64,000 nucleotides of DNA from Absidia repens (Eukaryota; Mucoromycota; Mucoromycetes; Mucorales; Cunninghamellaceae): positions 310,001 to 374,000 of the forward strand of contig MCGE01000033.1 in the NCBI GenBank assembly GCA_002105175.1, given 5' to 3'. The notes below the pieces were generated by a model. The model was not told where the DNA came from. It was given only the letters and a program-made list of their open reading frames with translations, and searched no databases. This document shows, piece by piece, positions 1 to 11,593 of this stretch (position 1 is the stretch's first letter; each line of letters opens with the position of its first letter). The translations under genes and the position numbers were made by a program.

Positions 1-1347
1 AACAACAAGCGCAACAGCAACAACAACAACAACCAGAAGAAGGCGGCGGTAGACAAAGACGAAGGAAACAGGCTCCCTCAGGTCAACAACAACAGCAACA
101 ACAACAAAGTATTCCTATGCTAGCTTCGTCTTGTCCTGGATGGGTATGTTATGCTGAAAAGACTCATGGTGAAGTGCTACCTCACATCTCCGCTACCAAA
201 TCACCGCAACAGATGATGGGATCTTTAGTGAAAGATTACTTGGCCACAAAAACAAATACTAGGTAATACAAAAACAACTGTGATTTGGGAACGGAATTGA
301 AAATGACAGAATAAGGTTTCAATAGTGATGATATTAACTTTTAGTGTGCAATCTTTTTTTATTTTTTTTATTTTTTTTATAGACCTGATCATATCTACCA
401 TGTCTCAGTGATGCCATGTTATGACAAAAAACTGGAAGCAAGTCGTCCTGATTTCTTTTTGGAAAAGTACAATACCCGAGAGGTGGATTGCGTTTTGACT
501 ACTGGTGAAGTGGACAAAATGTTTATGGAACAAAACATTGACTTTACCCAATTACCTGAATCTCCTATTGATGATATGTAAGCTGCTACTACTAACGTTT
601 AATCCTCTTATACATAGCTGACACATATCATTTTCTCTTTATGAATAGATTCAACAAAGCGGATGTGGATCCTTCTACTCAACAAGAAACTATCTACGGT
701 ACACCAGGGTCGTCATCAGGTGGTTCTTTGGAATACATTTTGGCCAGTGCAGCAAGAGAACTATTCCAACTCAACGATGTCCCTGCAGATCCTCAACAAC
801 AACAACAGCAACAAAATGGTCGTGTGGTAATCAAAATGGGCAAAAATGCGGATGTCAAGGAGTATATGCTACAAGCAGATGACGGACGTATTTTGCTTCG
901 ATTTGCATCGGCTTATGGATTCAGGAACATTCAAAACATTGTACGGAAGATCAAGACTGGGAAATGCAATTATCATTATGTTGAAGTGATGGCTTGCCCT
1001 GGTGGATGTGCTAATGGTGGTGGTCAATTACCTGCTCAGGAACAAGCTAATTTGGAACAGGTCATTCCTGTCAAGGACTGGGTGCAACATGTTGAACAGA
1101 TCTATCGTGCTGCTCCTTGTGTGGCGCCTGAATCAAATGAATCTTTGAAAGCTGTTTACAAGTAAGTTTTTTAAAACAAAAGTAAAACGTCGTAATGATG
1201 AAAGCTCAGCCCAGGAACTAAATTAATTTTTCTTGTGATAGTGAATGGTTAGGAATGTCTTCCCCTGTAGATCATGTCAAATTGCTACGAACTGCATATC
1301 ACGCTGTTACCCAAAGTCTGGCAAATCCTTTAGCTACCAAATGGTGA
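1..1347 (+). CDS. NAR1: Cytosolic Fe-S cluster assembly factor Nar1 (iron-only hydrogenase-like), 5' partial
   Basis: This is the C-terminal part of a Nar1/NARFL protein. The family is an iron-only-hydrogenase-like member of the cytosolic iron-sulfur assembly (CIA) machinery and hands Fe-S clusters to cytosolic and nuclear apoproteins. Visible exons are about 1-262, 383-577, 649-1161 and 1242-1347; the gene begins left of the window. Conserved hydrogenase-type cysteine motifs are present: [25 protein letters not shown] and [13 protein letters not shown]. The start of the window encodes a Q-rich, basic insertion (two poly-Q runs) just before SSCPGW, and a second short Q run lies near 795-815. 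The protein ends in Trp (ATKW), which matches the aromatic C-terminal residue CIA clients and adaptors use to bind the targeting complex. That functional link is inferred. An AATAAA signal lies near 1570. Identity is secure; exon limits are by eye. Confidence 0.93.
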
Positions 1348-1755
1348 AGTGCTGTTTTTTTTATTGGTAGTTGTAGATCATCGCCTCCTTTCCTCCACAC
1401 TCACATTCTGCTCCCGCACCTCTTTTTATTTATTTTTTATATACTCCATTTGTACAATGTAGATATTATTGATCTTTGATACATTAAGATTATATCTCTT
1501 TTCCCTCCCTTGTAGATTTACTTGATTTTCTTCTTCTTCTCTTATTTACCAATCCAATTGCTATCCTTCAATAAACTTCACATTTTATTTATTTTTTTAT
1601 ATCTTACCATGAAAAGCGGCGGGGATTGAAAACCACGCTATTTTGCTGTCTCCTGCCATCCCACCTGGGTCACCTTCCTCTTTTCTTTTTCTTTTCTTTC
1701 TCTCTCTTTTTTTTTTTTTTTTACCTTTTATTGTTCCTTGATTAGAATAAAAACA
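1348..1755. other. Intergenic: NAR1 3' region and NudE promoter
   Basis: No gene is seen. An AATAAA polyadenylation signal near 1570 probably ends NAR1. A C/T-rich tract (about 1675-1725, ending in an 18-T run) immediately precedes the NudE start and looks like a pyrimidine-rich fungal promoter or leader. Confidence 0.5.
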
Positions 1756-2324
1756 ATGGCTATGGATATGTCTATGTCATCACGCATTATGTAAGTTGTC
1801 AAAATAAAAAGTATACTAGCCTTTTTTCCTATTATATTAATTTATTTATTCCTTTAGGCAATTCAATTCGGCTCAGGACGAACTTGACTACTACAGAAAC
1901 CATGCAGAAAATCTAGAACTTACTTTACAAGATACAAGGGCGGCACTAGATGAATTCCAGGTCTCATCGCGCGAATTGGAAGAAGAACTGGAAAAGGAAT
2001 TGCAAACTACAGAAAAAGCATACAAGGAACTCAAGTCTCAGTGTGAACGATCCAGACGAGATGCTGATGAATGGAAGGTAACCATGAAAAACAAACACAT
2101 AACATATAATATGCATCCATATATACTTAGTTGAAACTCATATTTTGCTTTTGTCTTTTATTAGACCAAGTTCACGGATGCCAAACACGAACAAAGTATC
2201 ACCATGATGCAAATGCAACGGGAAATTGATATTCTGCGAGCTACGGAGGAAATGTTTCGAAAGAAGATATTGGAACTGGAACTGGATAATGATGATTTGG
2301 AACGAACTGAAAGGTAATCAAATA

Positions 2325-2364
<40 letters not shown>

Positions 2365-2720
2365 GACGTATATACATATACTTGACTCTATTGGATATAA
2401 TACTTATTTACCATTTCCCCTCATGATTCATTCCATCTTACAAAAGAGCGGCCACCTCTTCACTAACAGATTTGGAAGTCAAACTCAATAAAGCCATTGA
2501 AAGAAATGTCATCTTAGGTAAGTAAATAAACATGCAGCACTCATCATCACATGGCCAACCTTTTTCATTGATTCTTTTATTAGAAAATGAAATTGCGACA
2601 AAGGATAATTTGACTGAACAAACACAACGATTAAAGGATGAACTCAATGGTAAGGGGACGAGGGCGGACACGAAAACATGGAAGAAATCGAGGATATTGA
2701 TCATCATCACTACTAAACTG

Positions 2721-2761
<41 letters not shown>

Positions 2762-2911
2762 TTTTGTTTATGTAGAGGTCAACCAAGAATTGTCGGTTTA
2801 TCGAAACAAATCATCCAAGCAAAAGACTCGATTGGAAGATATGGAATCACAATTGGAATTGGCGAATAAAAAGAACAATGAATTACAAGAACAACACAAT
2901 ATACTTCAACA

Positions 2912-2950
<39 letters not shown>

Positions 2951-3441
2951 GCATATTGGCAACGATGGATCCTCTCGCTCCACCACTCCTGATAACAGCA
3001 AACCCACTCAATATTACTATGAATCCTACAATCCTCGACGGTCACGCATTCCTCGCAACGGCGCCCAGAATGCACTGGCATCCACAAATACAAATCCTGT
3101 TAAAATGGTACAAGACATGGTGGGCAGAGTCAGGGTAAGTTGACAGAAACACAATCAAAAGAGTCAAACGTGTCAGTGATGATTTTATTTACTTGATTAT
3201 ATTTTCTATGTGATTGATTTATTGCGATATCTAGAGCTTGGAAGCGCGGCTCCAATCCTGTCGATCCTTAGTGACTCCTTTATTAAACCCTCCTCCTTCC
3301 TACAGCTCAACCTTACCATCTAATCGGGATACCATCATGTCAAGCCCAACTCCAAACTCTGGTCTTATGCAATTATCCAACCTCAATGCTCGTCGACCTT
3401 CCGAATATATGACCTCTCATATGGATCTTTCTGAAGAATAG
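1756..3441 (+). CDS. NudE/Nde1 family nuclear distribution protein (dynein-Lis1 regulator)
   Basis: Seven exons (1756-1790, 1858-2077, 2165-2313, 2447-2517, 2584-2649, 2776-3134, 3235-3441) join in frame to about 368 residues. The N-terminal 180 residues form an uninterrupted coiled coil (QFNSAQDELDYYRNHAENLELTL onward) characteristic of NudE/Ndel1. In that family this segment binds Lis1 and the dynein intermediate chain and promotes nuclear migration. The second half is low complexity: a 15-residue poly-Q encoded by CAA/CAG, then a basic segment RRSRIPRNGA and a Ser/Pro-rich tail. Intron 3 carries a CA microsatellite (about 2326-2362) and intron 5 a 39-T tract. The short first exon (35 nt) contains four in-frame ATGs; the first was chosen. 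AATAAA follows near 3520. The family assignment is strong; details of the divergent C-terminus are not diagnostic. Confidence 0.88.
2326..2362. repeat. CA dinucleotide microsatellite in a NudE intron
   Basis: About 18 uninterrupted CA units lie inside the third intron of the NudE gene, between the donor at 2314 and the acceptor at 2446. Likely length-polymorphic. Confidence 0.95.
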
Positions 3442-3700
3442 ATTAGCAGTTAGCTTAGTTTTATAGGTTTTATCTATTTTAAATTTTATTTAGTTTTATA
3501 TTTATACATATATTTTTACACAATAAACTGTCTTTATTATTATTGTTATCTATTGATTATCATTGCCGCTTTTTGTCTTCGGTGGAATGGTTGATTATGG
3601 CGGGGTTTTGAAATACGTGGAGGTAAAAAAACCAAGTCGTCCTAATTTTTCCTTTTTCTATTTTTTTTTTTCTCCCTTTCGTTTCTATTTTCCAACTCAC

Positions 3701-4899
3701 ATGCCACCACCTCCACCACAACAAACGAACATTCAAACAGAATTCTCTCGCTGGTATAATGGATTGCCTCCTGTCACAAAGACCATCATGACCATGACAG
3801 TGGTATTCACCATCAGTTCTACAGTCCGCTTAATCAGTGTCGATCGTCTTTATCTCATCTGGCCTCTTGTCCTCAAAAAACTCCAGGTAAGTAACCCATT
3901 TAGCTTTACGTATACTAAACTGATCCCATTCCTTTTTGTAAAACACACACACATACATTCTTGTCGAGTCTAATGTATTCTATGTTTCTTCTTTCTTTTC
4001 AAATATAGCTTTGGCGAATGGTCACCGCATTTTACACGAGCTCCTTAAGTTTGGAATTCGTTTTCAATCTTTATTTTATGTATACCTACAGTACCCGTTT
4101 AGAAACCGATGTTTTCCAAGGACAAACAGCAGATTATGTTTATTTCTTGATATTCAATTCCGCCATACAATTGGTAAGTAGGGGGCTGGGTTGGGTTAGC
4201 GACGCGCCAATTTTTTTTTTTTTTTTTTAGTGGTAGTGATATGCATATCATGAATCCCAGCTAGACAATTAAAAAAAAATGCATTAACTAGTTTTCATTT
4301 ATTGTTTTGGTTGGACGATAGTTGCTGGACATGTTTTTCCATAACACGATCCTTCTTAATGGTGCCGTGGTACCTACCATCATTTATCTTTGGTCAAGGC
4401 ATTTTGCCGATCAGCAAGTTACGTTTATGTTTGGTTTTCGATTTAAAGTAAGTCAGAAAATGATGGAAAACAAGTTGGTGAAAAGACGCAGCTTGGTGAT
4501 AAAGATCATGGTCATGTCGCTTATATGAACTAATGGCTTCCCGTCTCCCAATTCCTTTTATATATATATATATAGGCCATCTTTTTACCTTGGGTGCTTG
4601 CAGGATACGAGTACATTGCTAGAGGAGGTGCAATTCCTTACGCTACACTCTACGGTATGGCATCAGCACATCTTTATTATTACTTGAAAACCATCTATCC
4701 TGCAAATGGCGGCCGACACTATCTGACCACCCCTGGATTCTTACGGCGCGCCTTCCCTCCTACCGTGGGTATGCGGCCATCTTCTGGTGCGGGATATGTT
4801 TGGCCCAGCAATCAACAACAACGTCAACAGCAACAGCAACAACGCTCTAGTTTGATGGGTGGTGGACACAACTGGGGACGAGGTCAGAGGTTGACGTGA
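3701..4899 (+). CDS. Derlin (Der1/Dfm1-like) ER-associated degradation protein
   Basis: Four exons (3701-3886, 4009-4173, 4322-4447, 4576-4899) encode about 266 residues. Derlins are rhomboid-like pseudoproteases of the ER membrane that help retrotranslocate misfolded proteins to Cdc48 and the proteasome. The rhomboid-fold Derlin signature LWRMVTAFY lies at the start of exon 2, with several hydrophobic spans (TIMTMTVVFTISS, YVYFLIFNSAIQLLLDMFF, TILLNGAVVPTIIYLW, AIFLPWVLAGYEYI). The rhomboid catalytic GxSG serine is not present, as in the family. After a Q-rich linker the protein ends HNWGRGQRLT, an SHP box of the kind that binds Cdc48/p97 in Derlin-1 and Dfm1. The start ATG at 3701 precedes a poly-Pro N-terminus typical of neither paralog. 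Whether it is the Der1 or Dfm1 orthologue is unclear; the SHP box favours Dfm1/Derlin-1. Confidence 0.92.
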
Positions 4900-5284
4900 T
4901 GGTAGTTAGATGTAGATTAGTTAGTATATTATAAATTTATCTCCTTTCTTGATTAAAGTGCCATAGCTATAGTCCTATGTCCTTTTCTTAACTTTTATTT
5001 TTACATCACCAAAATAAACATTCATTTTGAATTATTTATTTATATTCTAATATATATAGATATTGCTTGACACTTTGGAAAATACAAGACTGACGCTGTA
5101 GTGTACGTCAGCAGCAACGAAAAAAAAGGAGGGGGGGGTCAATGCAATGATAGGGGATATATCTTTTACTTGAAAATATGTGCTATGCAGTGCTTGCTTA
5201 AGGCTTCAAACCAATTTTTTTCTCTCGTATCTTTAAACAAGAGAATGTCATTTTTTTTATCGAAATGAAATGGTTATCAGAAGT
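4900..5284. other. Intergenic 3' region of the Derlin gene
   Basis: No gene is seen. Poly(A)-signal-like AATAAA lies near 5014. A short G run and T/A-rich sequence lead into repeat copy A. Confidence 0.4.
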
Positions 5285-6115
5285 GCAGTTCTTTCAAAAA
5301 AACTTCAAATTCCGACCACGTGAAGTTTTTATTTACCATTTCACTTTTTTATTTTTTCGCTCTCTTTCTTTTTTCTTTCTTTTTTATTCCTTAATTCTTC
5401 ATAATTATGACTCCCATGGGATTATGATGGACTTAGATTAGTACCAGGTCTAATTTAGAAGGGTTTTCAGATCAGGGATTCCAACATGCATGGGGAAGCC
5501 CTTTCATTTTGGATCTAAGGTTTTGAGACCACCATCAGTTTGGGTTTTTTGAAGTCTCCATTAGCTTAGTTTAGTGTTAGGTTGCCCAAAGTTTGAATAT
5601 ATATATTTGAATAAAACATGTCTTGTTTTCACTTCATTGAAAAATTTCATCATAATGTCTCTCATGTCTTATGTAATAGATCCCTTTTTTACCACCATCG
5701 CTCTCGTTAATAATTAGTTTTGATCGTCTTTGCGCTTCAGTAGTAGGTGGTTCTTCAATCTTTCCCATATTTTATACAAGATATTAGTACCCATTTGATA
5801 ACTGTCTCTTTAGATTAGTGTTGACCATTTTTCAGTTGTCATTTTATTGTCCCTTATATTTGTCCAATAGATCCTTCCTTTGTATAATGAATCCGTCGCC
5901 CACTTTTTAGTTTTAGTACATACTAATATACGCCAATAAAGTATATCATTTTCCTAGTCATTATTTGACCCTTTTAATAATGAACAAACTTCGCTATTGT
6001 AGCTGTTTATATTTAAAAGTAAACTACCAGATTTTTTTTCTTTCTAATTCACCCATATCACCCATCATGACTATCCTTCTACCCTAGCCGCAGGAAAATG
6101 GCTTACCAGTCTTAT
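5285..6115 (+). repeat. Dispersed repeat R1, copy A
   Basis: This copy shares ordered blocks with 44158-45020 on the same strand and with 14715-15545 and 38990-39665 on the opposite strand. Blocks in order: a left edge reading TTCAAATTCCGACCACGTGA (5306-5325); a CATGCATGGGGAAGC block near 5487; ATTAGCTTAGTTTAG near 5560; a TTTAGATTAGTGTTGACCAT block near 5811; AATATACGCCAATAAAGTAT near 5927; a CGCTATTGTAGCTGTTT block near 5992; and CACCCATCATGACT near 6059. No long ORF and no obvious terminal inverted repeats are visible. It looks non-coding and non-autonomous. Both boundaries are approximate, especially the right one. Confidence 0.75.
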
Positions 6116-6434
6116 ATCACGGATTATCAAAGGTAGTCGTGATGGTTATAAGGAGGGTTAGAATACCGTACGCGAGTAATTTACTGAAAGAGGAGACGAT
6201 TAGAAGTACCTGATTGGACACGTCGAAAAATAAAATACTGATCACACACACACACACACAGAAACAAAACACGTAAAGAGGACTTGGTAAAATAAAATAG
6301 CTTTTTTATTTGAATACATATGATATAAGCAACAACTATAATAGTTCGTGGGGAATAATAAGAGTGAGGATAAAAACTAAACTAAGGAATAATGTGTATA
6401 GAATGGCAAATGTATGTATGCTAAATGTACTCGT
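6116..6434. other. Intergenic, 3' flank of the DMT transporter
   Basis: No gene is seen. The stretch holds a short CA run (about 6244-6260) and TTTATT/AATAAA-like A/T-rich sequence serving as the 3' end of the minus-strand transporter. Confidence 0.4.
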
Positions 6435-7333
6435 TCATGCTGTTGTTGTTGTTGCTGCTGCTGTTGCTGCTGAATCATGATTTGGCAGATGGTCAAGTCG
6501 TTCTCTGGATAGTCGTTTTCTTGCTGCTTTGTTGGCCGCCAATAGCATTGTCCTATTCTTCAATTTGCGTAGTCCCAGTGCTGTTGTCATTCCTAATATA
6601 ACAAGCGATCCAAATAATGTTCTACCATCCGAGTACTCATGGAAAAGAAGCATTCCTACGATCCAAGCGAAGAGGATATCCGATCCACTAATGATGATCC
6701 CGAGACCTGGTGGCGCTCTTTTTAATCTTTTTGTTTCCCCACCACCAAAAATATATATATATAAAAAAAGGAAGATGAATCATTCACCTGGTATGCATCA
6801 ATATAATTTTTTTTTTCATTTACCCTTGGTGTAATAAACATTGTCCAGCAAAAGCAAATATACCCACCAATAAAAGATAGACCACCGGCATCCAGTCACC
6901 ACTGGAAGGAAAATGCATGTTTTGAAAGAGAAGCCAACCCGGTAGACTGATCAGGGAAGAAATGGCACCAAAATAGACAGAGTGGACCAAGAAATGAGTT
7001 TCCTTGCCAATTTTACGGACCAAAACATTTGAGACAGCCGACATGATAGCACCAGCACAGACACATTCGATTCCAAACTGCGTAGAGGACGAGGAGGAGT
7101 TACTAAGAAGATGTGGGATCACCGAGTTATAGACAAAAAACAACCCCGGCTTTGTCACAAATACTACACCAAAAAGACATGAAATGGAGCACAGAGCATC
7201 AAAGCTGGTAAAACGTTCATCGAGGACAATAGATGCAATGACAGCTGTGAAGATCGGTCCCAAACTAAATAACACTAAAGTGAGGGAGATGGAGAAAAAT
7301 AGAAAAAAAAAATTAATTTGAGCACACACATAC

Positions 7334-7379
<46 letters not shown>

Positions 7380-8010
7380 GAGATCATCTCCATATCACGT
7401 ATTTCACCCTTGTTTCATCCCATTTACCTGTGGCATCTAATAAATCAAGCACTGTCAGACTGTAAAAGAAGAGGGCCAACCCTACCGACATGACCAAAGC
7501 TCGAAGTAAAAGCCAACGACGTATCCCAGGTTTGCCAAGTGGATTGATGCGAAAATGACCACAGGCCGCAATCGATAACACGAGCTGGACCACCGACCGG
7601 ACAAAAACAATTTCAAACGAAGACCCAAATTTCCTTTGGCTGGACGCCTTGGCGTACCCGGTCATGGCAGTAAACGAGCATGCAGAGAGGACAAGGAGAA
7701 CCACACCCAGCAATTCTTTTCGTCGTTGGATGGGATCGGTGCGATGGAGTGATATTGAGTTCTGTTGTTGCTGCTGTAGTTGCTGCTTCAGTAACTGCTG
7801 TTGTGGTATCAGAGGTGTCGATTCATTCCGGATGGTGACACTGGAAGGTATAGGGCGTCGGACGTGGTGGTTTGTTGGTTTGTTGGTGGGTTTCGTCGTT
7901 TGACCTTCGCTAGCACCTGATTGACTGTATACGTTTTTCTTAGCGGCGTTGTTGTCGATGTCGTAGGGGTTGGTATTTTTCGATGAATCGGGGACATCAG
8001 GTGTAGTCAT
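6435..8010 (-). CDS. DMT-superfamily (EamA, SLC35G-like) membrane transporter
   Basis: Three exons on the minus strand (8010-7428, 7274-6824, 6717-6435) join in frame to about 438 residues. After a polar N-terminal tail of about 95 residues with a Q-rich stretch, there are two EamA-type repeats of about five membrane helices each. Recognisable pieces are LLGVVLLVLSACSFTAMTGYAKAS, the FVRSVVQLVLS segment, LLLRALVMSVGLALFFYSLTVLDLLDAT, LGPIFTAVIASIVLDERF and the matching second repeat ending GSDILFAWIVGMLLFHEYSDGRTLFGSLVILG. Drug/metabolite transporters of this group move small metabolites; the substrate cannot be read from sequence. The first intron carries a 43-base A tract on the plus strand. 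The gene is divergent from the TPX2 gene and shares about 600 bp of promoter with it. Exon 3 was chosen so that HQG joins APPGLGIIISGSD; the splice there is less certain. Confidence 0.85.
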
Positions 8011-8623
8011 TGTATTACTACTCTATTGGGTGAATTAGTTGTAGTAAGAGTAGTGGTGGTGTGTTATCTTTTACCAAAAAGAGAAGAGTAGGGAGTAGAG
8101 TAAAAAGTTTGCCTCAGAAACTGAATTGATTTTTTTCTATTCCCAAATCAACTATATGGCACTGAGGTTGACAATCGACCAAAAAAAAAAAAAAAAAAAA
8201 AAAAAAGTGAAACAAAGAAAAGAAAGAAAGAGATAAAGAAAAGTAGAAATTTTTTTTGAAAGGAGCAAGAAGTGGTCTTGGCGAGTTTTGTATTTTTTTT
8301 TTTTTTGCTGCTTGATGGAAAATGAAATCCCGCTCAATCATCACGTAATTTTTGGTTTGTACTTTTGTTTCAAGTAAAAACCACGTCAACTGGATGAACA
8401 AGATGTGAGGAACTATACTGAAACTTCGTTTTATAGCAAGTCCCGGGTCAGCAAAACAATAGCAGGACCTCTTTACACGCTTTTTCGAAGATTCACGTGC
8501 GGCGTTTTAATTAAGTCACGCTCAATGATGCCCTTTATTTTTTTTTTATTTTGGGGCGGATTATAATTTTTTCCCTTCTTTTGTATTTTTATTATTATTC
8601 CGTTTTTATTGTCGACTTCCCTG
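8011..8623. promoter_or_regulatory. Shared divergent promoter region between the DMT transporter and the TPX2 gene
   Basis: A 613-bp head-to-head spacer with no gene. It contains a palindromic E-box CACGTG at 8494-8499, inside a stretch resembling the edge of repeat R1 (TTCACGTGCGGCG versus TTCACGTGGGCGGG), and pyrimidine-rich runs before the TPX2 gene start. Regulation by a bHLH factor is conceivable but only inferred. Confidence 0.45.
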
Positions 8624-11593
8624 ATGAATTACCTTCACTCACCAAGCAGACATCACAGGTTGACGTCCAAAAGTCCAATGTCTTTATTCGACAGTCCATC
8701 GTTATCTAGTCATCGATACTCTGATCGTTACCAAGCTCTCAGTTGCGAATCACCACCTCCAAACTTTGATCATCTTCAAACACCTCTACATCCTCAACGT
8801 GGTACCTTGGACTGGGGTTCTGATATTACCGAAAAACGAACACCTTTGACAGCAACAACTCCAACAGACACTCATGTCCCCGACGTACAAAACACCACCC
8901 CTCGACGCCCTAGCGTGGACTGGGAGTCCGGTATCACTGAAAAACGAACACCTCTGACTGCAGGAACACCAACAGACACCACTCAATTCACTGATATACA
9001 AAAATCAACACCTCAACGACGTAGCCTGGATTGGGAGTCTGGTATCCTTGAAAAACGCACCCCTCCGATGGCAACAACACCAACAACTACACACGTTGCC
9101 GATATTCAAAAAACAACACCTCAACGCCCCTCCGTGAAATCACCAACCTCGTATGTCAGTAGAACTACACCAGTGAGAACAACAATGAAATCATCACCGG
9201 TAGCCGCATATTATAAAAGTCCAATCGAGCGTACCAAATGGAGTGACATATCACCAAATGTCTCACCAGTGAAAAAGCTTGATTCAACACCTGTACGATA
9301 CAGTATGGCATTCACTACATCATTATCTTCAACTCCTCAAAAGCAACGACAACAACACCACGAAAACACCAGCCCAATGAACAGCAGCACTATTAGTATC
9401 TCCTCTCCTCTCAAACTGGGCACTTCGGCGGAACTTTTATTCAAGCAAAGTCCTTTGGAATCTGTTGACGATTCTCATCGAAATACTAGGCGACCTTTGG
9501 AATATATCAGATCACCTGTTAGAAATGTAACTGACAACATCAACAACTATATCTACGACAATACCACCAGTCCTCTCAGGTCTAGTAACGCCAACAGCAA
9601 AAAGACACCTACGCCAACAAAATCCACCCCAGTAGCAACAATGACACCGAAGCCAGAGGATCCCCTATCATTCCATGAAAGCCCGAAGACAAGATCACCT
9701 TATCAACGCCGTCGCTCCTTTGGTGCTGTATCTCCTCTTGTGGACAACCTTTATCATGGCAAGGTTGATGACGATGGTGATGAAGATGTTAGTGGTGCTG
9801 ATGATATACTGCGACCCGTCGTGACAACTACCTATCGAAGCCCTGTCTACAGCAACTCCTCTTACAAACCATCCGACAAGCAATCAAAAACACCCACCAG
9901 CCAATCGAGCCCGATTACCAGCACTTCTATTGGTACTGCTCGCTACACTAGGCCGATGTCGCCTCCTTCGCCAATTCAACCTGTACGTTCGCAACAAGAC
10001 CAGCCAGCCACTCTCTACACTCAGCAACATCAACAACAACAGCAGCAGTCTACAGAAGAAGATAGTCATATCGGTCAAACTGTGTCGACTTATGAACAAG
10101 AACAACACGATCAGAAGCGTCACTCTCCTTCCACCAAACAGCCTACGGAAGATATCATCAGTAGTGTACGACAACCCTCTCCTGAACACCGAACCGCATC
10201 ATCATCAACAACCACAGCAACAACGTCCAGGCAACCTCAAAGACAACTCGTGGATCATCATTATCAACAGCAACATTCTCATGAACAACAACAACAGCAA
10301 CAACAACGAACAACCCCCAACGTCACACCAAAATCACCTGTTACTCACCATCGATCTTATCGTGCCGATTTACCTCATTACATGCGCACAACGGAATCAT
10401 ACCAAAGTCGATTACAAGCACAGTCAGACAACCATCATGCAAAATTACACAAAACAAGACTTGGTGGAGTGACAGTAAGTCGGCGAAAATACAATATACA
10501 TGAACAAATGTGTGTGTCTGTGAAGGAGGAGAATGTGAGGAGGTGGGGGTGGGGAAGCATAATGAATAGAATTCTAATTTTTTCTTTCTTTCATTGTTAT
10601 AATTTTAGAAACGAATTCACTCTCCAAGAATTCAACCTTTTCGATCGACGACAAAGATCAATGCTCTTGATGATATCAAAAATGAAATGGCACCAGAAGA
10701 AGTATATGTCTCTTTGGCCGAAAGAGTCAAGCAATTCGAAAAGGGATTAGGCAATGGTGGTAACCCCTCGTCATCGACACATTATCAACACTCTTCCAAT
10801 GTGAGTAGAAAAAATAATAATCATACATATATATATATATATATTCTATGATACAAAAAAAGCCCTCTTTATTAACCGCATATTACTACAAACTACTACT
10901 ATAGGTTGACAACAATGCTGCTTTCCATGGGCTGACCAAGGCAAAATCACCTCACTTATTGACTCGTGAACGGTCAGCAACGTCAAGGTAACTGATATAC
11001 AAATGATACATTGGTTGTGGCAGATAAGGGTATCTAAATTGTTTTATGGTTTTATTATTACAGTTATCATCGTCATGATATTGACACACCACAACCAAGC
11101 TCATCTACTTCCTCAGCTCATCACCGTTTATTGCAGGAAACACATCAACCACAACAACAACCACAACATCAGGATAGACCTCGACACTTGGATGAGTTAT
11201 CAAATAGGTCACACATTAAACGACAAAGGTCAACACCAACTTTAAACAAGGTAAAAGAAAAAGAGTAGGGGTGATGTCGCAATGGACACTAATTATTCTT
11301 ATATTTATCACATATAGGTCGATGACAACAACGGAGAAACAATGATACCTAAATCCAAGAAAAAGAAGCAGCAGCATAATTCTGTACATGTCAAGGTAAG
11401 AAAGAAAAAAGAAAAAGGGATTTATCACTATCAAGGCATAAAGGACGCTGATCTGATACTACCATAATGTTTGTTTTTATATATACAGCCATTCCATTTC
11501 GCTACTGATGACCGTGCGGCACGGTACCAGCAAACATTCCGTGCGAAATTGGATTTGTGGAAGGAAAAGGACTTCAAGGACAAACGACAGTAG
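8624..11593 (+). CDS. TPX2-domain microtubule-associated protein
   Basis: Six exons (8624-10474, 10609-10800, 10905-10987, 11064-11250, 11318-11395, 11489-11593) join in frame to about 831 residues. TPX2 proteins nucleate and stabilise spindle microtubules and activate Aurora kinase. The C-terminus carries the family signature PFHFATDDRAARYQ followed by a charged helix, and an upstream block LTKAKSPHLLTRERS matches the SP-containing motif of TPX2 relatives. The first 600 residues are a disordered Ser/Thr-Pro-rich region dense in SP/TP sites, including three tandem 38-residue repeats (DW-SGI-EKRTP type) near residues 60-170, and Q/H-rich runs. The ATG at 8624 is the first in frame; an upstream TTG at 8609 was not used. 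AATAAA lies near 11724. Assignment rests on short motifs, so it could also be a plant-WVD2-like or other TPX2-domain protein rather than a true TPX2 orthologue. Confidence 0.72.
8800..9133 (+). repeat. Three tandem 114-bp coding repeats in the TPX2 protein
   Basis: Three successive 38-codon units, each beginning near a DW(E/G)S motif and containing EKRTP and a TTPxR-type end, lie head to tail. Each unit holds several Ser/Thr-Pro sites, which are likely proline-directed kinase targets. Divergence between units is moderate, so the expansion is not very recent. Confidence 0.85.

Noticed and set aside
8609..8623. TTG-initiated N-terminal extensions of the TPX2, tetraspan, b5 reductase and cyclin ORFs
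   Set aside because: Eukaryotic translation normally starts at ATG, and a good ATG follows within 15 codons in each case.
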